From: Osedax fenrisi
Taxonomy: Eukaryota > Annelida > Polychaeta > Sabellida > Siboglinidae
DNA length: 64,000 bases
Direction: 5' to 3'
NCBI GenBank assembly: GCA_964019155.1
Contig: OZ025241.1
Location: forward strand, 9,051,881-9,115,880
Shown here piece after piece: positions 38,229-49,288 of this stretch; positions within the stretch are counted from its first letter, which is position 1, and every line of letters begins with the position of its first letter. The position numbers and the translations under genes are program-made. The notes below the pieces were generated by a model that was not told where the DNA came from, ran no database searches, and was given only the letters and a program-made list of their open reading frames with translations.

Positions 38229-41200
38229 AGAAAAGTTAAAAAAGAAATGAAATAATTTAACCTATATTTATAAATATATACATATATACAAGAGTATAGT
38301 TGATATCTTCCTTTAGCACCTCCTCCTTTACATACATGCTTAATACATCATTAACTTGAGATTCTATTACATGAATGGGGTTGATAATTAATTAAGTTTT
38401 TCATCATTAAAAAGCAAAATTATAAGTATAAAACATAAAGTATCTTGTAATTAGTTTACTATCTATAGTTAGTATATATACATATTATATTTCAAGGTAG
38501 GTCTATTATCTAATATACCTTCTATTATTATCATTTTGACCCATATTTATATAAAACATGGGTCATTCGATATATTATTTAAAATATGACATTCTTTGTT
38601 ATATTTTACATTGTCCCATTTCATGAAAAATCAGACAAATAACCCACATTATCACTATATATATAAGTCCAATGACCCATTTATTTTTCTCAGTGTATAT
38701 ATATATATATATGTGTGTGTATGTGTGTGTATGCGAGTAGTTGTGTGAAAGCGCAATATTATATAATATATTACATATACGTTAATACATTCTCACTCAT
38801 GGAACATGCTAGAACATACAAGTATATATACAGTATATAATCTACACTATATCATATAGTCTGACGTATACGTGAAATCCCACTCCGTCAAATAACGCAC
38901 CTAGATGACGAGGGCAGGCGACCTCGCAAGTTAATAGAACATATTAATATGCGCACACGTGTGTGCCCGTGTGTCGGTGTGTGCGGCACACACCAAGTTA
39001 ATGAATGATAAAGGTACGACGCGAGGAAATACGATACGCTACGATGATATAACTGGGTCGAGAGAGATAATTCACGAGTATCGTACAGTGTTCGTACAGT
39101 ATACGAGATACACGGACGGACAGACGCTTCAGTCATCTTCCGTCGTTTGACACACTAGCGCGCCCTAAATAGCTATACGCGTATAGCTATCATATTTAAT
39201 ATACGTATTACTATGATATATCACGTATATGACGTCAACATAACTTACATACATGCATCAATACACGTACACATACATATTGACATGCACGCATGCACGC
39301 ATGTATGTGCATAACGTGTGCATGTACGGTGTACACATACATGCGTATAGCGAACACATAATAATTACCTACCGTATACGTTATATACCCGAGCGTTCGT
39401 TCTATAGAGGAAGTTTAGTAATCGGAAAGTTGCCTACATTCGACTCGCCACCCCTCTCTCCAGCCGCCGACTTAACCCGGGTGTAATAAGCGAATGTAGG
39501 GCTGCACCCATGGGGTGACACCCTTATGACGAATATTCGCTCTAACACCGCATCTACGATTATCTAACGCGAATCATGTTACACGATTGATCTAGAAACG
39601 CGATTATTATTCTAGAACATTCACAAGTATGGTTTCGGCTCAACGCTAGTAACCGCTTATAGTATACTATATATAGTAGTGGCCTATATGCCACGTATAT
39701 ATACACACCGCATATAGGTAGCGTATATAGGTAATGCGTATACTAGCAAGAAGTATACTTTTAGTATACACGCACTTGTTAGTATTATTTATGATAATTC
39801 ATAATTATTTATTTTTTAATATGTTAAGTTTTATTTTAAGCTGTCAACGTTATTCCACCGCTTATATACGTATACGTTATTGTAATACTTACATTATTCG
39901 TCTACCTTTATGTGTACGCATATGTCATATACATTATTCGTACAGTAGGTATGAAACTAGTAAATATGAAATGGATATTTTAAATATCGAGTTAATTATT
40001 AATTAATTGTGTTTCTTGATATGCCTCGTACGTCTCTGGTAATAATTAATTAATCAAGTATTTAATTACCGCTTTACTATAGTAAAGTATATGTTAGCTA
40101 AGTATTCCACATGCACCACGTAATAGTATACTATAGTGTATAAACCCTATACGGTACATATATATATACCATATACACCCTATATATACACCCTATAGGG
40201 TGCAGTACTAATATTATACTATAGTACATAGTACTACATGCACTATTCACATCGTTCACTACGTTTACACGTACAATTAGTCTATAGTGTATTTGTGTAT
40301 ACACACATAAGATTATTTATCATCTAATTATTTATAATATATATATATATAGCCATAACAATCTATATTAATTTATTTTATTAATTATTATTTATATATA
40401 TATTACATTATTATTTAACAAACACACACTCTCTTTCACACACACACTCACACATATATATATATATTATATATGTTAGAATATCAAATAACCATGAGAT
40501 AGTCATCGCTAGTCGGTTCGCATGTACATATTATAGCTTACAATGTACATTAATAGCCGCACACATTAATAGGCGTCGTGATATATAGGCCAATGTTCAG
40601 TTGTATTACGTAATCGGTAATCATAAACTATAGTGTCACATAGTGTTACATATATGTCACCGAGCGTGAATCAGAAATAGTATAGTAAACATATATGTAT
40701 TATAAAAACAATAGAAATTAGATATTATTCGTACATCTGAAAAAGTGTCCTTGATTCACAGCCACCAATTTTATAGTATGTATACATACCATATATGTAC
40801 ACTCCATCCTTAGGTATAGTTATATCCCTGTATACCTCATACCTATAGTTATACGGATACCAGTCACTTCGTACACATCTCAGTATATATTAGGTGGGCA
40901 GACCTCATTTGACGGGTATTCGGTTTAAACGCATGATTACTAATCATTGAATCTGTATACACGATATCCACCCCTACAGGGGAATGGTTTCTTATATATA
41001 TATATATATAAGCCACTGCATTAGATAAACAATAGCGTAGTACACGATGTGATGTAACACTGTATCACATCTTATACGGTATATCGTTAGCGTGTAACTT
41101 ATCGGGAGCTACCACTACAGTGGCGATGTTTCATTCATTATTCGTATTTTAATTTGTAATACTTCTTATTTTATAAATGTCATAGATATATATATATATA

Positions 41201-41643
41201 TGTTAAATAACTTAGATGATAGAACATTTCGCACCGCACACTAACACACGGCACACTCGCACACCCTAAAGGTCAGCACGACGAACACAGTAGACATGCG
41301 CACAGTATGGACGCAATGGTGGACGAAGAATCTCTGGATATGTGTAAAGGTAAGCGTCCATCTTAGATATAGTTATGTAATATAATATATATTATATAAT
41401 ATTTATTTATTGAATCACACACATATACAAATATCGGATACAAACGGAATCCTCAAACAGTCATAGTATATACTTGTACATGTTATTAATAACTGTGAGG
41501 GCCCCTGACAATACAAAATAAATAGTAATGGTTGTCCTTGTGTTTGATTTATCATTTGATAAGTTCTTGATAAACAAAAGAAAAACAAGAACTGACTGGA
41601 GTCGAATTCGGGACCCACTGAGCCATAGAACCTAGATATATAT

Positions 41644-41697
<54 letters not shown>

Positions 41698-43825
41698 TTA
41701 TTTTATTATTTTGTGTTATTTATGGTTTGTCACGTTTTATACCAGTGAGGGTGTACTATTTAATTGTATCGATGATATAAAGTATAATATCCTATCATAT
41801 TATAAATATGAAGGTATATATATTAAGGTATATATGCATATATATATACTATAGTAATATCAATAGATTATGATATATCTGAATGCGAGTTGTAAATATC
41901 GAATTATATATCATTATCTAGCGTTATTTCTTAACACCTCACATCATCTCGCATCATCTCGCATCATATCGCAATATCTCCATTATAATATTAAAAACGA
42001 AATGGATCGAATCGTATAATCCACGCGTCGCGGTATCGCCGGTGATAATAGCCACCCACGTGATATACTAGTTAAACACGTGATCTACTAGCTAACCACG
42101 TGATAAAAGAGTTAAACACGTGATAAAATAGATATACTAGTTAAACACGTGATCTACTAGCTAACCACGTGATAAAATAGTTAAACACGTGATAAAATAG
42201 ATACTCACGTGATCACCATAAAGTACCGGATAATAAGGTAGCGGACAATAGCGCCGTCACTTCGGTTTAAGTGTAACAATAGCGAGAGCGAGATCGTGAT
42301 TATGCAACCGACCGCTCTCTATTGTTCTCGGGGGCGGCACGGCTCTATTGTGCGACGGCATCTCAGACGGAGATCGCTCGCAGATACCTGTTTCCGGTCG
42401 ACGTGCACCGTGCGAGATTGACGTGATTGACGGACGCGGCTCCATTAGTCTCAATTACCCGCGGGTGTAATTAGGGTTACGAGAGTGAGGTAATGGAGGC
42501 CTCATTGTTATGTAATGCCTCATTGTTATCTCGCTATCACCTGGTAGATGTAACAATGGTATTATATATCGCGTGGTATAACTGCCACGACCATCACAGC
42601 TATATATAGATATATTTAATTAATGTATTCATAAGATACTTCTTTAATATATATTTTTAATATTCTTTATAATTCTATTGGCGATTACATTTAAATAATA
42701 ATAATACTAATAATGATATTAGTATATACTAATAATGACATTAACATTATTAAAATAGTAAAAATTATGAAAATAGTAATCTAATAAATAATGTAATAAT
42801 AGAGTAAAACTATATACCACATGGTAATAACAGAGGTTAAATAGTCAGAGTGGATATTGTACTTATAAGTACCATTCTCTAGCCTATCTGAGATTACATC
42901 CGTCGTCACCACTACCGAAAGATAGGTTACGAAGGGATATTATGTAGCTGTAAGTTAAACATTCATTTAAGTTATTGGATGCGATGAAATGACTCCTCGT
43001 AAATAACAATAACACGTGAAAATATATTACTGTTATTGTTATTACTAATAACATAAGGTAACGGCGATGACATATTTGGCCTACTTACCTATGACTAATA
43101 CTCTAATATGACTAATACTCAGGTATGACTAATACTACACTATGACTAATACCCCGATGACGCACTATTCTACAATATAGTAAACTATAAATCAAAAATA
43201 TGAACAAAATATTACATATTTATTTTTTTATTAATATGACAATTGCATTAGGCCCCTCACCGTTATTATTAACATGTGAAATTCTACGACTTATCGAGGG
43301 GTCATTTCTATCCAATATTTGTATCTTCGATTCAATAAATAAATATTATATTTACCATATTTATTGGAGAGACCCCTTTGTGAGTATAGATTACGAGATA
43401 ATCTCTGGTACACCAGGATAGTATACTATCCTTATTATTATAGTACACTACTATTATTATACTATCCTTGTTATTATATTATTTTATATATTTTAAACAG
43501 AAATTGTATTCGTTAAATTGTATTCGTTTTCTGACCTCAATAAACCGATTTCACTTAAATTCACCCTCTAGGTCACTCGGATCTGATCCATCAACTTCGC
43601 CACCTGGACTCGACCCGTCGTTGCGTCCGCAACTGCCGACATCGCAAGGACGGCGACTACCAGAGCTGCACTTCCTGTAGTCATTACGTATCCTGCTCGG
43701 GCGGCCGACTTATCGACGGACGACCTTGCCCTGGCGGCCTTCGCTGGAACGACCGTCGACGGGCTTGCGATTACCCGCGTTACTCGACGACAACGTGTCC
43801 GGAACCCGGCGTGCCCACGTGTTAG
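36832..43825 (+). CDS. Secreted chitin-binding protein, single CBM14/peritrophin-A domain (3-exon gene)
   Basis: Join(36832..36892, 41272..41349, 43572..43825) gives a complete 130-aa protein. Residues 1-20 are a signal peptide (FKFLLVCVYFIVISTIA), so the product is exported. Residues 21-46 are a His/Asp/Glu-rich linker. Residues 64-122 form a chitin-binding type 2 domain with six cysteines spaced C68-x13-C82-x5-C88-x10-C99-x12-C112-x9-C122, and with family hallmarks DGDYQSCTSC, HYVSC, CPGGLRWN and ACDYP including the binding aromatics Tyr85 and Trp105. Extra cysteines at 45, 64, 79 and 130 could add disulfides. CBM14 proteins bind chitin in cuticles, shells, peritrophic membranes and mucus. 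Both introns are phase 1 (A|GTAAGT, G|GTAAGC), and every junction completes a sensible codon (Ser, Gly). It ends in tandem TAG TAG. The specific tissue role is unknown. Confidence 0.85.
36893..41271 (+). other. Intron 1 of the CBM14 gene
   Basis: 4.4 kb with GTAAGT at the start. Holds (TA)n (37418-37455, 38168-38222), ACAATGTACA repeats (37950-38000), a CpG-rich patch at 38880-39170, and an inverted CCTACATTCG / CGAATGTAGG pair at 39433-39504. No further exon in frame was found. Confidence 0.5.
41272..41349 (+). CDS. CBM14 gene, exon 2 (His/Asp/Glu-rich linker)
   Basis: Acceptor CCCTAAAG|GT at 41270-41271 and donor AAAG|GTAAGC. The exon is symmetrical (phase 1-1), so it can be skipped without a frameshift. 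It encodes SQHDEHSRHAHSMDAMVDEE, then SLDMCK. The first Ser codon is completed by exon 1, and the last base begins Gly47. Confidence 0.72.
41402..41632 (-). mobile_element. tRNA-derived SINE (family 2), copy in CBM14 intron 2
   Basis: Same body and tail as 13088-13340 (AGTTCTTGATAAAC, CTTGTACATGTTATTAATAA, TATCGGATACAAACGGAATC). The head has lost about 25 bp between the B and A boxes. It starts only 50 bp after the exon 2 donor. Confidence 0.6.
42052..42213. promoter_or_regulatory. Phased array of eight CACGTGAT motifs (20-bp minisatellite) in CBM14 intron 2
   Basis: CACGTGAT starts at 42057, 42077, 42097, 42117, 42146, 42166, 42186 and 42206. The spacing is exactly 20 bp except for one 29-bp step. 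Between them lie variants of ACTAGTTAAA and AAATAGTTAA. CACGTG is the E-box of bHLH-zip factors (MYC/MAX, USF, MITF/TFE, BMAL-type). It is both a minisatellite and a possible homotypic enhancer. Confidence 0.5.
42245..42351. promoter_or_regulatory. CpG-rich cluster of ACAATAG (SOX-like) motifs, CBM14 intron 2
   Basis: ACAATAG occurs at 42245 and 42276 and, inverted (CTATTGT), at 42319 and 42345. The inner pair sits in an inverted repeat: AACAATAG-c-GAGAGCG against CGCTCTCTATTGTT (about 42275-42290 and 42313-42326). The patch 42240-42480 is GC-rich without a plausible spliced exon. The minus-strand open frame there (42257-42454) has no recognisable domain. Confidence 0.4.
43090..43152 (+). repeat. 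17-bp repeat TGACTAATAC, four copies
   Basis: TGACTAATAC starts at 43092, 43109, 43126 and 43143, exactly 17 bp apart, 420 bp before exon 3 of the CBM14 gene. TGACTAA resembles both a bZIP half-site and a branch-point sequence. Confidence 0.7.
43572..43825 (+). CDS. CBM14 gene, exon 3 (chitin-binding domain, stop)
   Basis: Acceptor TCACCCTCTAG| is at 43570-43571. The exon carries the entire domain and both stop codons (43823-43828). It is the most GC-rich part of the locus, with C/G-ending codons, against AT-rich introns. Downstream (43829-43990) is the 3' UTR candidate, with a weak ATTAAA near 43930, followed by a (TA)n run. Confidence 0.85.
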
Positions 43826-43935
43826 TAGAGCGGCGCCGCTCAGCGGGGGAACTGAATACTAGCGCAGTATACTTTCACTTTCTCGCATATTCGTTCCATA
43901 TAACTATGTTTGCTATTTGATATAATGATTAATAT

Positions 43936-43976
<41 letters not shown>

Positions 43977-44039
43977 GTATACTTGTATATGTATAATAAT
44001 GCTTATAGGCACATTTATAAATACTATATTTAAAAGCTA

Positions 44040-44217
44040 CCACCAATACCGAGATTTACCTACATATATCGGCGACGTATTTAAGAAATGTAAAGTCACG
44101 TGGTATTCCGCCGGTATCGACCACGTGACGTCTCGATACATTCCGATCACGCTCTATTACGTCATCACACGTGAACTCGTGACACCCGTAATTATAACTG
44201 ACCATTATACCGTGTAA
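44040..44217 (+). other. CpG-rich open stretch, possible exon
   Basis: Between the CBM14 stop and the next gene, a non-repetitive patch reads YHQYRDLPTYIGDVFKKCKV, then TWYSAGIDHVTSRYIPITLY and YVITRELVTPVIITDHYTV before a stop. It also holds CACGTG and CRE-like (ACGTCA) palindromes, so it may be regulatory instead. No splice signals fit exon 45062-45192, and no family is recognised. Confidence 0.2.
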
Positions 44218-45061
44218 TTTAATCAACGGAGGGTGCACACTACATATATATATACATCAGAAGGATTGCTTCGCAAAACCTTTGTATATATATTGTACCT
44301 GTATACAGTGTTATGTGTATACACTATTTTTACCGAGTATTATAATAGTTTTACCAGAGTATGCAGTGTATAAACAAGGCCCTTAGCTATTCGTATGTAT
44401 ACCGTACACGGATATACATATGTGTACATACTATGTGTAATCCGTACGCCGTACTCCGTAAAATATAATATATTTAACAAATTATTAGTTTCTTTAATAA
44501 TGATATTAATTAAATAAACGGCGTATATATAGGGATTTGTATACAAATCCCAATAAATGCCTATATATATACCTATATAAGGTATAATATAAGGTCTAAT
44601 ATACGCCTATATGGCATGCAATTAAATTATATAAAAGTAAATATAAAAAGTATTCATATTGTATACTATTATTTAAGATCTATATAGTATTACAATATTA
44701 TGGATATCAATGCGGGTATTACCTATATATGTAATACAGTACTCAAATGTTCTCATTATAATCATTATTTCCTATTTATATAATTATAATTAAGTATATT
44801 CACTATATACTATAATATATCTACAGTTAAGTCCACAAACTAAGCCCGATACTATTGTGTTGGTTACACATCTAACCCTTATACACAGTATACCATATAC
44901 ATTACAAATATACTACTCATCACATGTAGATTAATGGATATATTAGATAGGTGGATAGTATCCACTGGATACATTATACCATATATATATATATATCTAT
45001 AGGATTAATGTCAATACATATTAATTAAAGTAAGTACTAATGCACTGCACATCACTCATAG

Positions 45062-45192
45062 ATGGATGGATGGAAGTAGACCTTGCCCGTAGTATGTACC
45101 CCCGGGGTTCAGCTAGTTACACCATGGTCAACGCCTTGACCGGAAAGCGGCCGTACCGCAAAGGTCACTGCTCCGTTCCTATTGTTTACACG
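45062..45192 (+). CDS. Unassigned secreted gene, first recognised exon
   Basis: Encodes ...DLARSMYPRGSASYTMVNAL, then TGKRPYRKGHCSVPIVYT, ending at donor ACG|GTTAGT (phase 0). The 5' boundary is uncertain: CTCATAG|AT at 45061 is my choice. The GC-rich part starts only at about 45080. Confidence 0.5.
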
Positions 45193-45335
45193 GTTAGTCA
45201 TAGGTTTATTGCCCCCACCAGTCGATTTTAAACTTATGTATATGTATATATATATATATATATTAACATATATGTCACCCATTATCTAAGTTTAATTATA
45301 GATATTTCTACCTATAGGTTATAGCTATAGTTATA

Positions 45336-45378
<43 letters not shown>

Positions 45379-46447
45379 CCACCCGATACGTACATGATAG
45401 GTGATAAGTTTGTATTGTCTCACAATATCAATACTATTACTATATGTATATCCCATCCTACGTGTAAGCTATAACGTGTTCTATACTAAGCAGTATACAT
45501 TTATACTAGAGACTATAGTAAAGAGTACAGCAGTGGTATAGTTTATAATGGTACTAATAACGGAATACACTATATACAGTAGATATACATTGCCACTAGG
45601 GGCATTGCAACAGGGGAGGGGCTGGGGGGATATCCCCCCCCCTTTAAAGCTAGGGGTACCTCCTATGTATTGGTCCCCCCAACTTTTACCACAATATTTA
45701 TTTTGATTAGTTGGTCCCCCTACATACACACTATCGTTCCAGCGCCCTAATTATCACTACTCCTAATCTTCTCATCCTCTTCAACATCTACCCTCCTTCT
45801 CTTCCTTCTCCTCATACTCCTCCACCTCCTACAAATATGTTCACTATTCATTCTCCTCCACACACATAACCCTCCTCCTATTCCACCACCTTCTCATATC
45901 CATCCTCATATTTTTCTTCACCTACTTATATTTATCCACTATCTCCTCCTCACCATCCTCTTCCTCCTACTCCTCGTCTTTATTCCCACCCACATATATT
46001 TCCGACCACTTCCTCCTCACCCACCCCTTCCTACGCTAACCCTAGACTCCTCTCACATCCTCCCCACCCTAATCCTAACCTATCATCCCCACCCACTCCC
46101 TACCCTAACCCCATACTCCTACCTCACCTCCCTAACCCCATACTCCTCTCCTACCCACCCTCCATACCCTAACCCCAGACTTCTCTCCTAACCTCCCCTC
46201 CCTAACCCCATACTCCTCTCCTACCCTCCCCTCCCTAACCCCATACTCCTCTCCTACCCACCCTCCATACCCTAACCCCAACTCTACCCCACAGATCACG
46301 TTACCGAGATGCACTACCGTGGTGAGTTTCGTGTTCGAGTTCGACTCCCACAAGTCTGGGGTCTCCGAGAAAATCGCTTTCGGGGTAGACGATTTAGAAT
46401 TACCGGGTATGGCTGCAGACCCATGTTTGTACCCTATAAATTACGTA

Positions 46448-46482
<35 letters not shown>

Positions 46483-46910
46483 CCGTAATGAATACATATA
46501 CACGAATATATATTTAATATAAATTATCATATATTTAAAATATTTATATTTCTCATATATGAGAAGGAAAATTTAATATTTTATTTGATATTTATAATTG
46601 CATATATATATTTATATATAAAATATATGTTTTAATATATTATATAGGTACCAATAATGACTTATTAATATAAAATAAATTATATTATTAAACGCATCTA
46701 TATTATGTTATATGACTAATTATCTGTTATCCAATATTAATAAATTAGTAATGACTCATTAGTAAAGAGTCATTACTAATTTATTAATATTGGATAACAG
46801 ATAATTAGTCATATATTAATTAGTCATCATTACTAATGAGCATACAATAAACAACGTGATTATACATGATTATACACATCTATACAAATATGTAGCATAT
46901 ATAATGACGT

Positions 46911-46945
<35 letters not shown>

Positions 46946-49288
46946 GTATTATATTTAATAATTAAACCACAGATGAAATGGGAAAATCTATTATATCCGT
47001 AAAAGGTGACTCAATCATTATTTCAAAGAACTATACAGAAAGTGGTGGTTAGTAGCATTATTTAAATAATACTTTTAACACATTTCAATTAAATATAATG
47101 TATTACATATATTTATATATATATATATATATATATATAACATTATATTGAATGTTTATATACATATATGTATTTAAAAGAGTGATACAAAATTAATATT
47201 GAAAGTATTATTTTAGTTTTAAATATAATTCTAAATATAATGGATTGGTATGTTTTATTAATTGAATTTCAATATGTTTTTAGCTGTTTTTAGAAATGAA
47301 AACGCCGGCAGCAAATTCTGTGCAAAAATAAATCCAGGACAGGTTACAATTTATTTATTATTTTTAGATATAATAATAGATAATGTACAATTTAATAAAA
47401 TATTGTATTAATAAAGTTAACTAATATTTATATATATTTTTTTTTCAAATGATATAATAATTATAATTATCTTCATAATTATTGTACCAGTATTTGTTGG
47501 TTTTTAGTAGATAAATATATATATATATATTTAGTTAGATAATTATTATTTAAATATATTCTATTTTATCCACTTTATACGATAGAGAATTAATACTATA
47601 TTATATTAATATATAGATTATACTATATTATATATGTTATATATTTTTAATTTTGATATAATTCATTACACACTTTGTAATATTGTAGAGTTTATTGTTT
47701 TCTAATACTAATTATATTTTTATTAAATAATTAATAAATATAGATTATTATTGATAATCAGATTATTAATTATAATTCATATATGAAATTAGTCAGATTT
47801 ATTAGATAGGATACGGTATATTTCTATTCACGATATAGGGGAAAGTATACTTTCTAGGTTATAACCTAATACGGACACTTTAATAATAAATGGTCTTAAT
47901 ATTTTATGAATCATTATTTGTATTCAAAAATTACAATATATTAGTAGTATATTATATATATATATATAGATATTATGGTGATTTAAAAATTTTATTTAAT
48001 ATTTTAATTTCATAGATAACGGGGGTGTCCGTATTCGATACCCATGTCCGAATACGGACACCCTGTGTCATAATACGGGAACCCTATATACCACTAGATA
48101 ACCTATATAGTATTTATGAATCAATCAGAAAAATTACAATTACATTATCTATACTTAATTTTATGAACAATTTATTCTAATTTAATTAGTTAATAATTTT
48201 TTTAATTAATACAATTTAATTATCTAAATAATTAAAATTTTATATTTTTCTTTATTGGTGTTATTAATATTATAACGTACGCGATTTTATGAAAATCAGA
48301 ATAGTTATAATGATGCGCGCTGATTGGTATAGGGTGTCCGTATTAGGGACTTATATGACCTCTAGATATATGCTTATAACTTAATGAATATTTGATAACA
48401 AATATAGAAATAATGTATATAATTTTAGAATGCTTTATTTTTTATTATTATGATATATTTTATATCGATACATTTGTATAATATTGAGAAGGTTTTAAGT
48501 TGAAATTTTTTTCATAAATTTAAAAACGTGATACAAAAATCAGTTTCTTGGATATATCAGAAATATTTTAATTATTAAAAAATAAATATAACTTTTTTAG
48601 ACTATTTATACAATTTTGAATATTTTAATTACAAATTCGTAGGATTTATGGTTTCTGAGAGTGTCTGTATTCGGTTAATTTCCCCTACTCGCATGACCAT
48701 ACCATTCTACTATGATATATAAACACGTATTAATATATATATATATATAAATATCAGTGCACACATCTATGGGGAAAGTAACCGAATACGGAGTGCTTTA
48801 TATGTTTAAAATAAATTATAATAAACTTCACATTTTTAATAAAAAAATATTTCAACTATTTAAAAAAAATGTTGTTTACATCATTTTAAATAAATTATAT
48901 TTATAAAAAGTCAACACTTTTATGCATTAGAATAATATCTATTGAATAAAAAAAACATACTTCATTATCTTTATTAGTTTAGTATTCTTAGCATTTTAGC
49001 TAGATATATAATTAACATGGTAAACACAATCCTAGCTTGCACCCTTAAATACACGATTATGTACTATTAAACATACACGATAAGTGATATCTATATATAT
49101 TTATCTCCCTCCTCCTCTTTCAGCCGATACAAATATCCACACCGACGCTGGGCAACTACCAGATCTCCGGTGCCAGCTACTTCGACAGAACGCCTAAACT
49201 GAACTTCGCGCTAAACTTCGAACAGGTGTTCAGACAGACGGAATCGCGCGGTACCTGTAAACTATCCGTTGCGTGGCGCTGCAGGTAG
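45062..49288 (+). CDS. Unassigned secreted-type protein, five chained exons, 5' end missing
   Basis: Join(<45062..45192, 46295..46406, 46973..47047, 47284..47342, 49124..49288) stays open across four introns whose phases match (0, 1, 1, 0). The product reads as an all-beta domain with alternating hydrophobic strands. Recognisable stretches are VNALTGKRPYRKGHCSVPIV, ITLPRCTTVVSFVFEFD, NENAGSKFCAKINPGQ and a C-terminus TCKLSVAWRCR. Five cysteines (HCS, RCT, FCA, TCK, RCR) and an NYT sequon suggest an oxidised, glycosylated extracellular protein. I do not recognise the family. No signal peptide is in these exons. The first listed exon most likely enters in phase 1 (acceptors at 45061, 45076 or 45079); alternatively translation starts at ATG 45040 without a leader. 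Exons are GC-rich; introns are AT-rich apart from a C/T tract. AATAAA is at 49548-49553. Confidence 0.55.
45591..45752 (-). mobile_element. Intact copy of the MITE found split at 9404-10066
   Basis: Read on the minus strand: TAGGGCGCTGGAACGATAGT, then GTGTATGTAGGGGGACCAAC..., G- and C-rich stretches, and an end at TGCAATGCCCCTAGTGGCA. It marks the 5' border of the pyrimidine tract in the intron before exon 46295. It serves as the empty-site reference for the nested element at 9.4 kb. Confidence 0.65.
45753..46294 (+). repeat. 540-bp C/T tract ending at a splice acceptor
   Basis: Almost pure pyrimidine on the plus strand, with a 33-bp-type unit CCTAACCCCATACTCCTCTC repeated at least five times (46080-46280). 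It ends directly in ACAG| of exon 46295, so the tract is one enormous polypyrimidine tract. The CCCTAACC words are degenerate, not a telomere array. Confidence 0.8.
46295..46406 (+). CDS. Unassigned secreted gene, exon 'b'
   Basis: The acceptor ACCCCACAG| comes at the end of a 540-bp C/T-rich tract. Encodes ITLPRCTTVVSFVFEFDSHK, then SGVSEKIAFGVDDLELP plus one base (donor G|GTATGG). A stronger-looking donor GTG|GTGAGT lies inside the exon at 46319, but using it (phase 0) would lead exon 'c' into a stop. The inner donor was therefore not chosen. Confidence 0.55.
46712..46812. repeat. Perfect 46-bp hairpin in intron
   Basis: ATGACTAATTATCTGTTATC... (46712-46757) pairs perfectly with ...GATAACAGATAATTAGTCAT (46767-46812) across a 9-base loop. 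It lies between exons 'b' and 'c' of the unassigned secreted gene. Perfect identity implies recent origin or maintenance. Confidence 0.85.
46973..47047 (+). CDS. Unassigned secreted gene, exon 'c'
   Basis: Acceptor AAACCACAG| and donor GGTG|GTTAGT. Symmetrical phase 1-1. Encodes EMGKSIISVKGDSIIISKNY, then TESG, in the only frame without a stop; it contains the possible N-glycosylation site NYT. Confidence 0.5.
47284..47342 (+). CDS. Unassigned secreted gene, exon 'd'
   Basis: Acceptor ATGTTTTTAG|CT (phase 1), donor GGACAG|GTTACA (phase 0). Encodes VFRNENAGSKFCAKINPGQ. The later AG at 47293 would put the exon out of frame with exon 'c', so the first AG is preferred. Confidence 0.5.
47838..48685. 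mobile_element. 0.87 kb TIR family, copy
   Basis: Same order of blocks as 51259-52132: GGGGAAAGTA end, GGTGTCCGTATTCGATACCC palindrome at about 48023, ACGCGATTTTATGAAAATCAG, end TTCGGTTAATTTCCCC. It lies in the last intron of the unassigned secreted gene. A lone end (GGGGAAAGTAACCGAATACGG) follows at 48771. Confidence 0.7.
49124..49288 (+). CDS. Unassigned secreted gene, terminal exon
   Basis: A strong acceptor (TCTCCCTCCTCCTCTTTCAG|) is followed by 54 sense codons and TAG at 49286-49288. Encodes PIQISTPTLGNYQISGASYF, then DRTPKLNFALNFEQVFRQTE, then SRGTCKLSVAWRCR. The two C-terminal cysteines are seven residues apart. Confidence 0.65.
   Translation, partial: PIQISTPTLGNYQISGASYFDRTPKLNFALNFEQVFRQTESRGTCKLSVAWRCR

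Noticed and set aside
42257..42454. 65-codon minus-strand frame in a GC-rich patch
   Set aside because: Arg/Pro/Ser-biased shadow of CpG-rich DNA containing SOX-like motifs and an inverted repeat; no splice sites supporting it.
46080..46290. Telomeric repeat
   Set aside because: CCCTAACC words are irregular parts of a 33-bp C/T minisatellite, not a TTAGGG array.
46319..46324. Strong donor GTGAGT within exon 46295-46406
   Set aside because: Using it ends the exon in phase 0, and the next exon would hit a stop; the downstream G|GTATGG donor keeps all later exons in frame.
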